Made by a program: the position numbers and the translations under genes
The notes under the pieces: generated by a model
Databases searched by the model: none
Told to the model about the DNA's origin: nothing
What the model saw: only the letters and a program-made list of their open reading frames with translations
Origin: Streptococcus ovuberis
Lineage (GTDB): Bacteria > Bacillota > Bacilli > Lactobacillales > Streptococcaceae
Direction of reading: 5' to 3'
Length of the DNA stretch: 64,000 nucleotides
Assembly: GCF_012396585.1 (NCBI RefSeq)
Contig: NZ_JAAXPR010000009.1
Span: forward strand, 18,356-82,355
In this document: positions 36,439-45,229 of the stretch, in pieces
How positions within the stretch are numbered: position 1 is the stretch's first letter
How the letters are laid out: each line of letters starts with the position of its first letter

Positions 36439-38274
36439 ATGACCACGATTGAAGCATTGAAACAACGTCAAGAGAAGATTCGGAACTTCTCCATCATTGC
36501 CCACATTGACCACGGTAAGTCAACACTGGCTGACCGGATTTTAGAGAAGACCGAGACGGTTTCTAGTCGCGAGATGCAGGCCCAGCTCCTTGACAGCATG
36601 GACTTGGAGCGTGAGCGGGGGATTACCATCAAGCTCAACGCTGTCCAGCTCAACTACACCGCTAAAGATGGCGAGACCTACACCTTTCATTTGATTGACA
36701 CACCAGGGCACGTGGACTTTACCTATGAAGTCTCTCGTTCCTTGGCAGCCTGTGAGGGGGCGATTTTGGTCGTAGATGCGGCACAGGGCATCGAAGCCCA
36801 GACTCTTGCTAATGTCTACTTGGCCTTGGACAATGATTTGGAAATCTTGCCCGTTATCAACAAGATTGACCTGCCTGCGGCGGATCCTGAGCGGGTGCGT
36901 GGGGAGATTGAGGATGTCATCGGTTTGGACGCTTCTGAAGCTGTCTTGGCTTCTGCCAAGGCGGGCATCGGCATCGAGGAAATCTTAGAGCAAATCGTTG
37001 AAAAAGTTCCAGCGCCGACTGGTGATGTGACTGCGCCGCTGCAAGCCTTGATTTTTGACTCCGTCTATGACCCTTACCGTGGGGTTATCTTGCAGGTTCG
37101 TGTGGTCAATGGCATGGTCAAGCCGGGCGATACCATCCAACTCATGAGCAATGGCAAGACCTTTGACGTGACTGAAGTCGGTATCTTCACCCCTAAAGCG
37201 GTCGGTCGTGAGGTTCTGGCGACTGGTGATGTTGGCTATATCGCAGCTTCTATCAAGACCGTGGCGGACACTCGGGTCGGCGATACCGTGACCCTAGCTA
37301 GCCATCCAGCAGCAGAGCCCTTGGCAGGTTATAAGCAGATGAACCCCATGGTCTTTGCAGGGATTTACCCGATTGAGTCCAACAAATACAACGACCTCCG
37401 CGAGGCTTTGGAGAAACTCCAACTCAACGATGCCAGTCTGCAATTTGAGCCAGAAACGTCGCAAGCACTTGGTTTTGGCTTCCGCTGTGGCTTCTTGGGG
37501 CTGCTTCACATGGATGTTATTCAAGAGCGATTGGAGCGGGAATTCAACATTGACCTCATTATGACCGCACCGTCGGTGGTCTACCATGTCAACACGACAG
37601 ACGGTGAGATGATTGAAGTGGCAAACCCGTCTGAATTTCCAGATCCGACCCGTGTCCAATCCATCGAAGAGCCGTACGTCAAGGCCCAAATCATGGTGCC
37701 CCAGGAATATGTCGGAGCTGTCATGGAATTGGCGCAGCGCAAGCGCGGTGACTTTGTCACCATGGACTACATTGACGATAACCGTGTCAATGTCATCTAT
37801 CAGATTCCGCTGGCAGAGATTGTCTTTGACTTCTTTGACAAGCTCAAATCGTCCACCCGTGGCTATGCCAGCTTTGACTACGAGATTTCCGAGTACCGAA
37901 CCTCTAAGCTGGTCAAGATGGATATCCTTCTCAATGGCGATAAGGTCGATGCCCTCAGTTTTATCGTCCACAAGGAATTTGCCTACGAACGTGGAAAAAT
38001 CATCGTGGAAAAGCTCAAGAAAATTATCCCACGCCAGCAGTTTGAAGTGCCGATCCAAGCGGCCATCGGTCAGAAAATCGTGGCTCGTAGCGACATCAAG
38101 GCCCTGCGTAAGAATGTCCTTGCCAAGTGTTATGGCGGTGACGTGTCCCGTAAACGCAAGCTCCTTGAGAAACAAAAGGCCGGTAAGAAGCGCATGAAGG
38201 CGATTGGCTCGGTCGAAGTCCCCCAAGAAGCCTTCCTCAGCGTCCTGTCTATGGATGAAGATGAGAAGAAATAA
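36439..38274 (+). CDS. lepA: Elongation factor 4 (LepA)
   Basis: Ribosomal back-translocase GTPase, 611 residues. G1 [10 protein letters not shown], the switch region RERGITIK, G3 DTPGH, G4 NKID. The C-terminal LepA-specific domain is present ([26 protein letters not shown]). RBS AAAAGGAT. Large open frames on the opposite strand are shadows of its codon bias. Monocistronic with its own terminator. Confidence 0.98.
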   Translation: MTTIEALKQRQEKIRNFSIIAHIDHGKSTLADRILEKTETVSSREMQAQLLDSMDLERERGITIKLNAVQLNYTAKDGETYTFHLIDTPGHVDFTYEVSRSLAACEGAILVVDAAQGIEAQTLANVYLALDNDLEILPVINKIDLPAADPERVRGEIEDVIGLDASEAVLASAKAGIGIEEILEQIVEKVPAPTGDVTAPLQALIFDSVYDPYRGVILQVRVVNGMVKPGDTIQLMSNGKTFDVTEVGIFTPKAVGREVLATGDVGYIAASIKTVADTRVGDTVTLASHPAAEPLAGYKQMNPMVFAGIYPIESNKYNDLREALEKLQLNDASLQFEPETSQALGFGFRCGFLGLLHMDVIQERLEREFNIDLIMTAPSVVYHVNTTDGEMIEVANPSEFPDPTRVQSIEEPYVKAQIMVPQEYVGAVMELAQRKRGDFVTMDYIDDNRVNVIYQIPLAEIVFDFFDKLKSSTRGYASFDYEISEYRTSKLVKMDILLNGDKVDALSFIVHKEFAYERGKIIVEKLKKIIPRQQFEVPIQAAIGQKIVARSDIKALRKNVLAKCYGGDVSRKRKLLEKQKAGKKRMKAIGSVEVPQEAFLSVLSMDEDEKK

Positions 38275-38302
38275 GCGTTAAAAATGAAAATATTCTAAGA
38301 AG

Positions 38303-38347
38303 GTAGTGAGAGAAATTTCAAAAGGAAATAGTTCTCACTCTTTTTTA
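38303..38347 (+). terminator. lepA terminator
   Basis: AGTGAGA...AAATTTC pairs with GAAAT...TTCTCACT (small internal bulge), followed by CTTTTTTA. Confidence 0.82.
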
Positions 38348-38840
38348 TTGTCCGAAAACAGGAGCGGATTCATTAGAAGGACCTGCTGTTGATAGAGTAT
38401 TTTCGCTTTCAAAATGGTCAAAATATTATTACAGTGACCCCTGTTACAACAATTGCTCTTAACACCTCTCATTAGCTGCTTCTGTTTTAAAAATGCGCAA
38501 TGCTAACCATAATGAGCTAGTAATACTGCTGCTAAGCACTTAAAAATGACGTAGGGAGGAGGATTCAATATTGAACAATCTTTCTAAGATAGTCTGGTGG
38601 CGGACCGTTTTTTGATATTTGAGTCCAAAATAAAAAAGCTTAGAAAATTATTAGACTAAAAGGTTTGATTAACCGGGGAATCAAGCAGAGTTTTGAAAAG
38701 TGGCATAGCGATAAACAGTATAAAAATTAACTCGTTACTCAGCATCTTGCGGTTTGTTCATGAAAAAGCCTTATTTTACTGGATGTTGGTCTTAAAAGCA
38801 ACGATATCACTGTTTCAGAAATAACGGGCTCCCTCCTTTC
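38348..38840. other. Gap with possible decayed coding sequence
   Basis: Nearly 500 bases. Near 38570 a frame reads LNNLSKIVWWRTVF then stops, and near 38770 KSLILLDVGLKSNDITVSEI occurs, so an old gene may have decayed here. No family is recognisable. The promoter of the next gene (TATAAT at about 38849) lies at the right end. Confidence 0.3.
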
Positions 38841-38884
38841 TTTATGATATAATAAATAGAATCAATAGAAAGAGGAGACTTCAG

Positions 38885-39286
38885 GTGAAGGATTTAAAAT
38901 TAACTCAGATTGTAGCCTTTGATAATGCAATAATAGAAGAGGTTGGTGAAGGACATGTCTTGGTTTCAACGGTGGTTGGCCAGCAATCTTTGAATATTTA
39001 CGGGCATGCTCACGGTGGCTATTTGTTTACCCTTTGTGATGAAGTCAGTGGTCTAACAGCCATGACAGTTGGATGCGACACGGTGACTATCCAGTCGAAT
39101 ATTAATTACTTAAAAGCAGCTAAAGTTGGGCAAAAGCTTTGGATTCAGTCGAATATGCTGCATAATGGCCGAACAACAAAAGTTATCGAAGTGACCATTA
39201 AAAACGAGGGGGCTAACCTCTTGGTTAAAGGAACTTTTACCATGTTTGTGACAGGTCTAAGAGATAGTAAGGAGGATGAGGTGTGA
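38885..39286 (+). CDS. PaaI-family hotdog thioesterase
   Basis: 133 residues with the hotdog thioesterase core: NIYGHAHGGYLFTLCDEVSGLTAM (catalytic Asn/His region and Asp) and INYLKAAKVGQKLWIQS. It starts with GTG 38885 behind AGAGGAGA. It would hydrolyse an acyl-CoA of unknown type. It overlaps maf by 4 bases. Confidence 0.85.
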   Translation: MKDLKLTQIVAFDNAIIEEVGEGHVLVSTVVGQQSLNIYGHAHGGYLFTLCDEVSGLTAMTVGCDTVTIQSNINYLKAAKVGQKLWIQSNMLHNGRTTKVIEVTIKNEGANLLVKGTFTMFVTGLRDSKEDEV

Positions 39287-39915
39287 TTGGCGTTTTTGAA
39301 TATGAATCATCCGGCAAGAGGAAAGAAGTAAAGTCCTTTGTTCTATTGAGCGCTTCTCCTAGGCGTCAGGAATTATTGCGTTTTTTGGATCCTGAAGTCA
39401 GAGCGATAGCTATTGACGAGCGGAAAATAGAAGAAACCTTCATGGCGCATTATGCGAAGGATGAATTTTTAGTAAGGGCAGCGAAAACCTGTTGTGAGAT
39501 TTCAAAGGCTAAGTCTAGTGGGCCTTTAGAAGAAGGAAAGCTCTATATTTCTGCGGATACGATGGTCATTTTGGGAGAAGAGGTTTACAATAAACCTAGG
39601 GACCTTGAGGATGCTAAGAGGATGTTACGTTCCTATTTTGGCCGTAGTCAGCACGTGGTCACATCCGTTTGTCTGAGAATGGAAGACTATTTGGAAGTGT
39701 TTTACAGTGTCGCCCAGATTGATTTTGTGGCTTATTATCCAGCCTTGGAAGAAGCTATTGAGGCTTACGTTGAAGAGAAAAGGCCTTTGGACAAGTCAGG
39801 GGCCTACGGAATTCAAGAATTGGACCCTAGGTTTGTCAAACAAGTGTTAGGGGATATTTACACGATTATCGGTCTTCCAGTCGCTGAGATTGCTTCACGT
39901 TTGTTTGGAAAATAA
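39283..39915 (+). CDS. Maf-like nucleoside triphosphate pyrophosphatase
   Basis: 210 residues. LLSASPRRQELL near residue 22 is the Maf signature, followed by YISADTMVILGEEVYNKP and DKSGAYGIQ. Maf proteins hydrolyse non-canonical or methylated NTPs and affect septation when overproduced. The start is GTG 39283 overlapping the preceding stop; the first 17 residues are an extension relative to the typical Maf N terminus, so a later start is possible. Confidence 0.87.
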   Translation: MIGVFEYESSGKRKEVKSFVLLSASPRRQELLRFLDPEVRAIAIDERKIEETFMAHYAKDEFLVRAAKTCCEISKAKSSGPLEEGKLYISADTMVILGEEVYNKPRDLEDAKRMLRSYFGRSQHVVTSVCLRMEDYLEVFYSVAQIDFVAYYPALEEAIEAYVEEKRPLDKSGAYGIQELDPRFVKQVLGDIYTIIGLPVAEIASRLFGK

Positions 39916-39935
39916 GTCAGGAAAGGAGTTTGGCA

Positions 39936-40445
39936 GTGGGACAGAGGGAATTAGACATCGAGCATTACCGCCAGTTGGCGATTCGAAAACAGAAAGAGCA
40001 TCGCCTTTTTCTAGCGCAGTTAAAACGAAAACCTCCTAAGAATCTTGACAAGCTAGTCCAGGAGATTCACCAGGAAGTCTTTCAGGAAATTGATTGTACC
40101 CAGTGTGCTAATTGCTGTAAACAGCTAGGACCGCTATTTACCGAGGCTGACATCACGCGGATTGCCAAGCATTTTCGGATGAAATTGCCAGCCTTTGAGA
40201 GCATGTTCTTAAGGACGGACGAAGATGGTGACAAGGTCTTTCAAAGCATGCCTTGCCCATTTTTAGGAGAGGATAATCTCTGCTCCATTTATGACGTTCG
40301 TCCCAAGGCTTGCAGGGAATTTCCCCATACTGATCGGAAGAAAATCTATCAGATCAACCATTTAACCCTGAAAAACACGCTCTTTTGCCCTGCTGCCTAT
40401 CTTTTTGTTGAAAAGCTACGGGAACGTTTAGCAATGATACGCTAA
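39936..40445 (+). CDS. YkgJ family cysteine-cluster protein
   Basis: 169 residues. The Cys cluster CTQCANCC, then PCPF and CSIYDVRPKACREFP, define the family and probably bind a metal (zinc or Fe-S). The start is GTG 39936, seven bases after AAAGGAG; an in-frame TTG at 39930 is closer to the RBS. Function unknown. Last gene of the thioesterase-maf unit. Confidence 0.85.
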   Translation: MGQRELDIEHYRQLAIRKQKEHRLFLAQLKRKPPKNLDKLVQEIHQEVFQEIDCTQCANCCKQLGPLFTEADITRIAKHFRMKLPAFESMFLRTDEDGDKVFQSMPCPFLGEDNLCSIYDVRPKACREFPHTDRKKIYQINHLTLKNTLFCPAAYLFVEKLRERLAMIR

Positions 40446-40550
40446 GCTAGTCGTCATGACTGTCAAAAAGGCTATTTTCGGTTAAAGCTATCTCTAAGGG
40501 GTCAATGAAAAAGAGTGTAACCTGCACTTGACCATCCGTTGGAATATGAC

Positions 40551-40596
40551 TTCGGTTAGAATCTTTTAGGATTCAGGCTGAAAGATTCTAACCGAA
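40551..40596. repeat. Perfect 16-bp inverted repeat in a convergent gap
   Basis: TTCGGTTAGAATCTTT (40551-40566) and its exact complement (40581-40596) are separated by 14 bases. It lies between two convergent genes but has no T-run on either side, so it is not a standard terminator. Confidence 0.75.
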
Positions 40597-40714
40597 ACAT
40601 AAGCTAAGCGGGGAACTGTTGGTTTCTCCAAACACTCGTGGCCTCAATGGTCTAACGAGCTATGTCTGGTCATTGTTTTAGCAAACCTCTGAATATTTTT
40701 CCTTTTGTGCTTTT

Positions 40715-41566
40715 TTAGTCAAATATGGTCATGGCAGCCTGTAATTCTTCCTTGAGGTGTTCACAGTAGTAGTCCTGAAAGATAGGCAAGTCTTTGATAT
40801 GTCGGTAACGTTTAGCAAGCTTGTAGCCAGGATCCGTCTGATAGTCAGGATAGGCTTTTAAGAACTGTCGGATTAGGTCCCATTCGCGTTTGTACCCCAA
40901 GGGTCTAGCTTGGTAATGAATCCCATCGATGATACGGTCAATCCGATGGTGTAGATGGCCGAAGACAACTTCTTTAACACCGTGTTTCAAGAAGAGGTCA
41001 TGGAAGGCTTGACTGCCTAAGAAGGCACGGAAGCGGTCAAAGTAGGCATGCTCAGGAATAAAGGCCGCATGCGGTACAAAATGCAGGGCAACAAGAGGAG
41101 TTGATGGGGCCTTCTCGAGCAGTGTTTCAAGCTTTTCTAGGCTTTCTTGGGTAAGCTCAGGATCGCTTTTTGGACGGTCGAGTTTGCGGTCAAACCAGAA
41201 AAATTGCTTGTCTCTTAGATGTTCTTCTGAACTTTTATGTGGATAAAAACTATAGTCATACCAGCCAGCAAGGTAGACGAGAGAACGCTTTTCCATTTCT
41301 AAAAGACCTCCGTCTAATTCTTGGCTTTGTGCTTCAGTCATGCCTAACATGTCATGATTTCCTAAGTTATAAGATAGGGTGACCACAGAAGCTAGTTGGT
41401 CTAAAAATGGCTTGGTCACTTGATCAAACTGATTGGAAATATCCCCTGCAATATGGAGATGTTGGATGTGTTGCTCTTGAAGAATACTTTTCAATGTTGC
41501 AATTTCCAATGTTCCAAACGTATTGTGGTCGATGTGGAGGTCGCTCATGATAGCAAGTTTAGTCAT
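40715..41566 (-). CDS. Calcineurin-like metallophosphoesterase
   Basis: 283 residues. Metal-binding motifs: SDLHIDH at the N terminus, HIAGDISNQ, NLGNHD, and C-terminal VFGHLHHRID. Homologues in streptococci are annotated as metallophosphatases of unknown substrate. There is no RBS; a TATAAT box lies 6 bases before the ATG, so translation probably starts on a leaderless mRNA. Confidence 0.9.
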   Translation of the reverse strand: MTKLAIMSDLHIDHNTFGTLEIATLKSILQEQHIQHLHIAGDISNQFDQVTKPFLDQLASVVTLSYNLGNHDMLGMTEAQSQELDGGLLEMEKRSLVYLAGWYDYSFYPHKSSEEHLRDKQFFWFDRKLDRPKSDPELTQESLEKLETLLEKAPSTPLVALHFVPHAAFIPEHAYFDRFRAFLGSQAFHDLFLKHGVKEVVFGHLHHRIDRIIDGIHYQARPLGYKREWDLIRQFLKAYPDYQTDPGYKLAKRYRHIKDLPIFQDYYCEHLKEELQAAMTIFD

Positions 41567-41572
41567 AGTTCC

Positions 41573-41581
41573 ATTATAACA
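41573..41581 (-). promoter_or_regulatory. Metallophosphoesterase extended -10 promoter, leaderless arrangement
   Basis: TGTTATAAT on the minus strand, then 6 bases (GGAACT), then ATG. Confidence 0.7.
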
Positions 41582-41674
41582 GAAAACATAAATTCATCGG
41601 GATGCATTTGCTCAATAGCATGATGGTTATTGTAAGAATAGAGGTAGCATAATATTAATTAGAGAGGTTAAAAA

Positions 41675-42128
41675 ATGATTAATGATGAAAAAGCAACATC
41701 GTTGATTCTCGAAAATATAGATAGGATGGCTTATTTTGGTAATTGCCCCAATGATATCATAGATTTAGCAGAAAAAACGTTGGGCATAAAATACCCAAGG
41801 GATTATCGTGATTTTGTTCGTCATTTTGGAGCTGGTCATTTTGGTTCGTCAGAAATTTATGGTGTTTTTAGAGAGGATTTTTTAAATTCAGGTAGTTTGG
41901 TTAACTCTTTTAGAGAGAAAGGTTTCCAATCTTCCAGAGGATCTAGTAATCATTTATGCAGTGGGTAATGGGGAGCTATTTTGTTTCAATTACAATAAGT
42001 TGAATGTAAATGGGGAACCTACAATTGTATCCTTTACACCTAATAAGAATATTACTGAATATGAAATTGTGTATGACAGTTTTGGTGATTTTCTGCTAGA
42101 TTGTATTACTAGGGAACTGGAGATGTAA
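41675..42128 (+). pseudogene. SMI1/KNR4 (SUKH) immunity protein, frameshifted
   Basis: The first part reads to residue 80 with SUKH features (DLAEKTLGIKYPRDYRDFVRHFGAGHFGSSEIYGV). The rest follows in another frame from about 41922 (VSNLPEDLVIIYAVGNGELFCF ... DFLLDCITREL) to TAA 42126-42128. One extra G in the AAAGG near 41920 would explain the shift; without it the protein is 150 residues, normal for the family. SUKH proteins neutralise nuclease toxins of polymorphic toxin systems. RBS GAGAGG. Confidence 0.8.
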
Positions 42129-42221
42129 ACTTGTCATCATTCAGCTTAAGAGGATGCAATTGTCTTCTTTTTGAATATAGTATATAATATTAATGCATCA
42201 GTTAACCATGTCAAGAACTAG

Positions 42222-43701
42222 GCTACTCAGCAGAGGAATAATTATCAGTCAAGAACAAGTTATCATGCGTCTCCAGTAGGAGGTTATGGAGGCAGTTACG
42301 GTGGATATGGAGGGGGCATAGTTCAAACTCTTCCAGTCATGCCTATGTTCAGCAGCAACAGGCTCAAGCTAGAGCCCAAGCCGAGCAACGTCGTCAGCAA
42401 CATATTCGAGACGAGTATAGTCAGTCAACAGGAATCAAAACGACACCTAAGACACGAGAAGCTAAGAGCCTGTTCCGTAACTGGGGTAAAGCCCTTAAGG
42501 AAATGTACACGCATGTGTGTAAAACAGCTAAACGTGTTAAGAAACAAGTTGCCAACTACGTTAAGAAAATCGACTGGAAGAAGGTAGCTGTCACAGCTGG
42601 TGCTATTGGTGTTGGTATTGTCCTCACCGTAGCTACCGGTGGTCTAGGTGCTCCTGTGGCGATGGCTATTGGAGGAGCGGCTTCTGGAGCCATTATGTCT
42701 GGCTATGATGCTTATAGCTCAGGTCAGCGTGGTTGGGCCTTGGTTGGCTCTACACTTAAAGGTGCTGGACTAGGAGCTATTACAGGTTTTGTAGGTGGAC
42801 AATTTATTGGAGCTGGTGCCAATGTGGCCGCTAATGTGACACAAAACATTGCCAACCAGACCGTTCGTCATGTCGTTAGTGCAGGTGTTGAAGCTGGTGT
42901 TGAGACAGCCATAGATACGGGAATCTCCCTTGCGACAGGGAATCCAATTACCCTTAAGAATGTCGCGACAGACTATGGTCTCAATCTCATAACCAATGGT
43001 GCGGGTAGTGTTTCAAGTAAGAAATCTGCCAAAGCGGATGTATCGAAGAACAAGCCGAAGTCTGGGGATGTTGCAGTTACGAAGCCTCGTCAGTCATCTA
43101 CTCCTGTTCAGCAACTGTCCAACCCTGGACCTAATAAGTCTAGAATCCCTGTGGAAGCTGTAGATGGCAATGGAAATAAGGTATATGGTGAACTTATAGA
43201 GAATCCTTCTAGGATGACTGCTCGTGATGTAACTTCCAGTCAAAAAGTAATAGGGGGACAACAGACTACCGCTACAGTTACTGGTGGAAATTCAACTCAA
43301 CTTGGTAGGAATATGTTAAAATCAATGGGGTGAGTACAAATACTGGATGGAAGGGATACCAAGCTCAACATATTATTCCTGCAGAATTTACAAATCATCC
43401 TCTTATTCAAAAGATAGGCATGAATTTTGACGATGCTAGCAATGGAATTTTTTTACCTATTCCAGATACTAATGTAAGTGGGTTATCCAGACACAGGGGA
43501 TATCACTCTACCTATAATACATTTGTTAAAAATCAACTTGATGCAATTGATATTAATCAACCGTCATCTATTATTCAACAGCAAATAATGGATTTGCAAA
43601 GTCAACTAAGAACCCTTCAACAGAATGGATTACCTTTATATCCTAGTCAAGGCGCAACAGTTGATTTATGGCAACGCTCATTAAATCGGATAAAAAAGTG
43701 A
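42222..43701 (+). pseudogene. Rhs/WapA-type toxin C-terminal module with AHH nuclease, frameshifted
   Basis: A displaced toxin C terminus without signal or repeats. Order: Gly/Tyr-rich stretch (GGYGGSYGGYGGG); shift at a G5 run near 42318; Gln/Arg-rich stretch; pre-toxin module with glycine-rich hydrophobic segments (42439-43067), shared with the cassette at 45227; then LGRNMLKSMG and TGA 43331-43333. The nuclease domain follows in another frame (43330-43701): GYQAQHIIPAEFTNHPL, SNGIFLPIPD, HRGYHSTYN, which fit the AHH/HNH family. Loss of one G in ATGGGG at the junction would explain the split. Confidence 0.8.
42439..43067 (+). repeat. Pre-toxin module, copy 1
   Basis: 629 bases, aligned throughout with 45227-45867. 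By eye the first 216 bases are identical; the rest differs by scattered substitutions and lacks one 12-base unit (GTTGAAGCTGGT). Confidence 0.9.
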
Positions 43702-43711
43702 GAGGAGTAGA

Positions 43712-44155
43712 ATGATGGAAGCGATTGATATTGTTAAGAAGTTATTAGAGACAGAAGATTTGGATATATTTTCTAAAAATATAAGTGATATTTCAAGTGA
43801 AGAAATACTATATTTATTTGTATGTAATTTTAGTTATGATGGTAATATTGATAAATTGTACTACATAATTGATCATCCATCATGTAGCATGAATGTAGCT
43901 CTAAAGATATTTTATTTATTAGATGGGTACTCATTCTTATTAGGGAATTTGGACATATTTTCTGATAGCACAGTGCTACTATTATTGGATAGGTTATATA
44001 CTGGTTTAGTATCCAGTCAATTTTGTAAAGGGAATATTGAAATTCAATCAGAATTTACTAAGGTTCAGATATATAAATTAAAAAAATTAGATATCAATGT
44101 TCCTACCTACATATTGTTTGGCATGGAAGGGAATTATATTGATTCGACATTATAG
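43712..44155 (+). CDS. DUF4274-type immunity protein
   Basis: 147 residues, acidic. The segment LYLFVCNFSYDGNIDKLYYIIDHPSCSMNVALKIFYLLDG resembles DUF4274 (an aspartate-rich helix followed by ID/NPxCxxxxALxIFY). Such proteins act as antidotes next to toxin C termini, here directly after the AHH nuclease. The start ATG 43712 (or 43715) is preceded by GAGAGGAG. The toxin it would counter is frameshifted; the gene itself is intact. Confidence 0.7.
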   Translation: MMEAIDIVKKLLETEDLDIFSKNISDISSEEILYLFVCNFSYDGNIDKLYYIIDHPSCSMNVALKIFYLLDGYSFLLGNLDIFSDSTVLLLLDRLYTGLVSSQFCKGNIEIQSEFTKVQIYKLKKLDINVPTYILFGMEGNYIDSTL

Positions 44156-44157
44156 TT

Positions 44158-44888
44158 ATTCCAATTAACACCAATACAGATGACAATAACCGTCTGACGA
44201 AGCTAGAGAACAAGGCTGGTACAACGACCTATACTTACGATAAGAACGGCAACCGTACTGCGTCTAAGAAAAATGATGAGAAGCTAGATTATATCTACGA
44301 TACGGAGAATCGCCTCCTTGCGGTCAAGGACAAGGAAGGTCTTCTGATGGCAGCCCTCTATGACGGCGATGACAACCGTGTTTTCACCGCTAGTCGAGCA
44401 GAAGGAAAGCATACTTATCAACTCTTCAAACGCCAAGAGAAGAAGAAATCGCCATATACTGCACCAAATGGAGAAGAAAACTCTCTCTTCTGGTATGGTT
44501 TTAGTCAAAATGTCCTGCAGGCTCTCTCAACACTTCCACAGACAGTCGGTACTATCTGGCATGATATCTTTGACGATGTGTCTACTGCTTACCATAAGAG
44601 AGTGGCTAAGGACAGGGCTAACGACGAAGGGCTTGTGGTCAATCCGCCAGATTTGGGGAATCTTCCAGGTGAGGGGGATGTGACCTATGCGTCACAGGTA
44701 CAGGATATCCTCATCAATTATCATCAAAATTTATTACAATACCATTTCAAGGAAATAAATTCGCTAATTATGTCGAAGTTGATGTGACAGGCTTAGGTGT
44801 AATTAAAGGAAGGGATGGAGTATTTGTAGTTCCTAATGATAAATCACTCGATATTTCAAATCGCATCCTTAATTACGGAAAAAATTGA
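44158..44888 (+). pseudogene. YD-repeat fragment plus stub of another toxin C terminus
   Basis: Fragment of an Rhs/WapA-type protein starting abruptly 2 bases after the DUF4274 gene. It has three YD-type repeats (LTKLENKAGTTTYTYDKNGNRT, KLDYIYDTENRLLAVKD, ALYDGDDNRVF), then the post-repeat region (SLFWYGFSQNVLQALST ... DVTYASQVQDIL). From about 44715 the frame shifts to SSKFITIPFQGNKFANY ... DISNRILNYGKN and stop 44886-44888. That piece looks like the last 55 residues of a toxin whose catalytic part is deleted. No start codon or RBS. Confidence 0.75.
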
Positions 44889-44899
44889 GGTAAATAGTT

Positions 44900-45184
44900 A
44901 TGAAATATTATAGAACATATTGGTTACAAGACAAACCAGATTTTCCTACTTGGATTTTTTCAGAGGTTGGTATAGATAGGTTGGATACTAGAAGATTAGA
45001 AATCTTTAATAATGGTTCAGCAAAGTATTTTGATAGTCGAACTCCGTTTGAAATAGGCGTTTCACAATATCCTGAGAATCTTGATGAGCTTAATGATGGA
45101 GGGGAACTTTTCATAAAAGAGATAACCTTAGAGGAATTTGAAGAAGCTCTTTCTCATTATGATTTGAATAGTATTCTTTCTTAA
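44900..45184 (+). CDS. DUF6881-type immunity protein
   Basis: 94 residues, MKYYRTYWLQDKPDFPTWIFSE ... DTRRLEIFNNGSAKYF ... ITLEEFEEAL. The pattern (MKY..V.W, P..IYSE, R.VEIF.DG, ITxEEFE) fits the small DUF6881 domain often found as an immunity protein. It begins 11 bases after the toxin stub that it presumably once neutralised. Confidence 0.65.
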   Translation: MKYYRTYWLQDKPDFPTWIFSEVGIDRLDTRRLEIFNNGSAKYFDSRTPFEIGVSQYPENLDELNDGGELFIKEITLEEFEEALSHYDLNSILS

Positions 45185-45187
45185 GGA

Positions 45188-45229
45188 GTTGTAGGTGGAT
45201 TTAGCACAGCCACTCCCTCCACCTACAAC
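45188..45229. repeat. 12-bp perfect inverted repeat at a cassette junction
   Basis: GTTGTAGGTGGA (45188-45199) and TCCACCTACAAC (45218-45229), 18-base loop. The left arm contains the GTG start of the Ntox15 gene; the right arm touches the first base of the duplicated module (45227). Confidence 0.8.

Noticed and set aside
37294..38226. 310-codon open frame opposite lepA
   Set aside because: It lies entirely within lepA on the other strand, has no RBS or family features, and follows from lepA codon bias.
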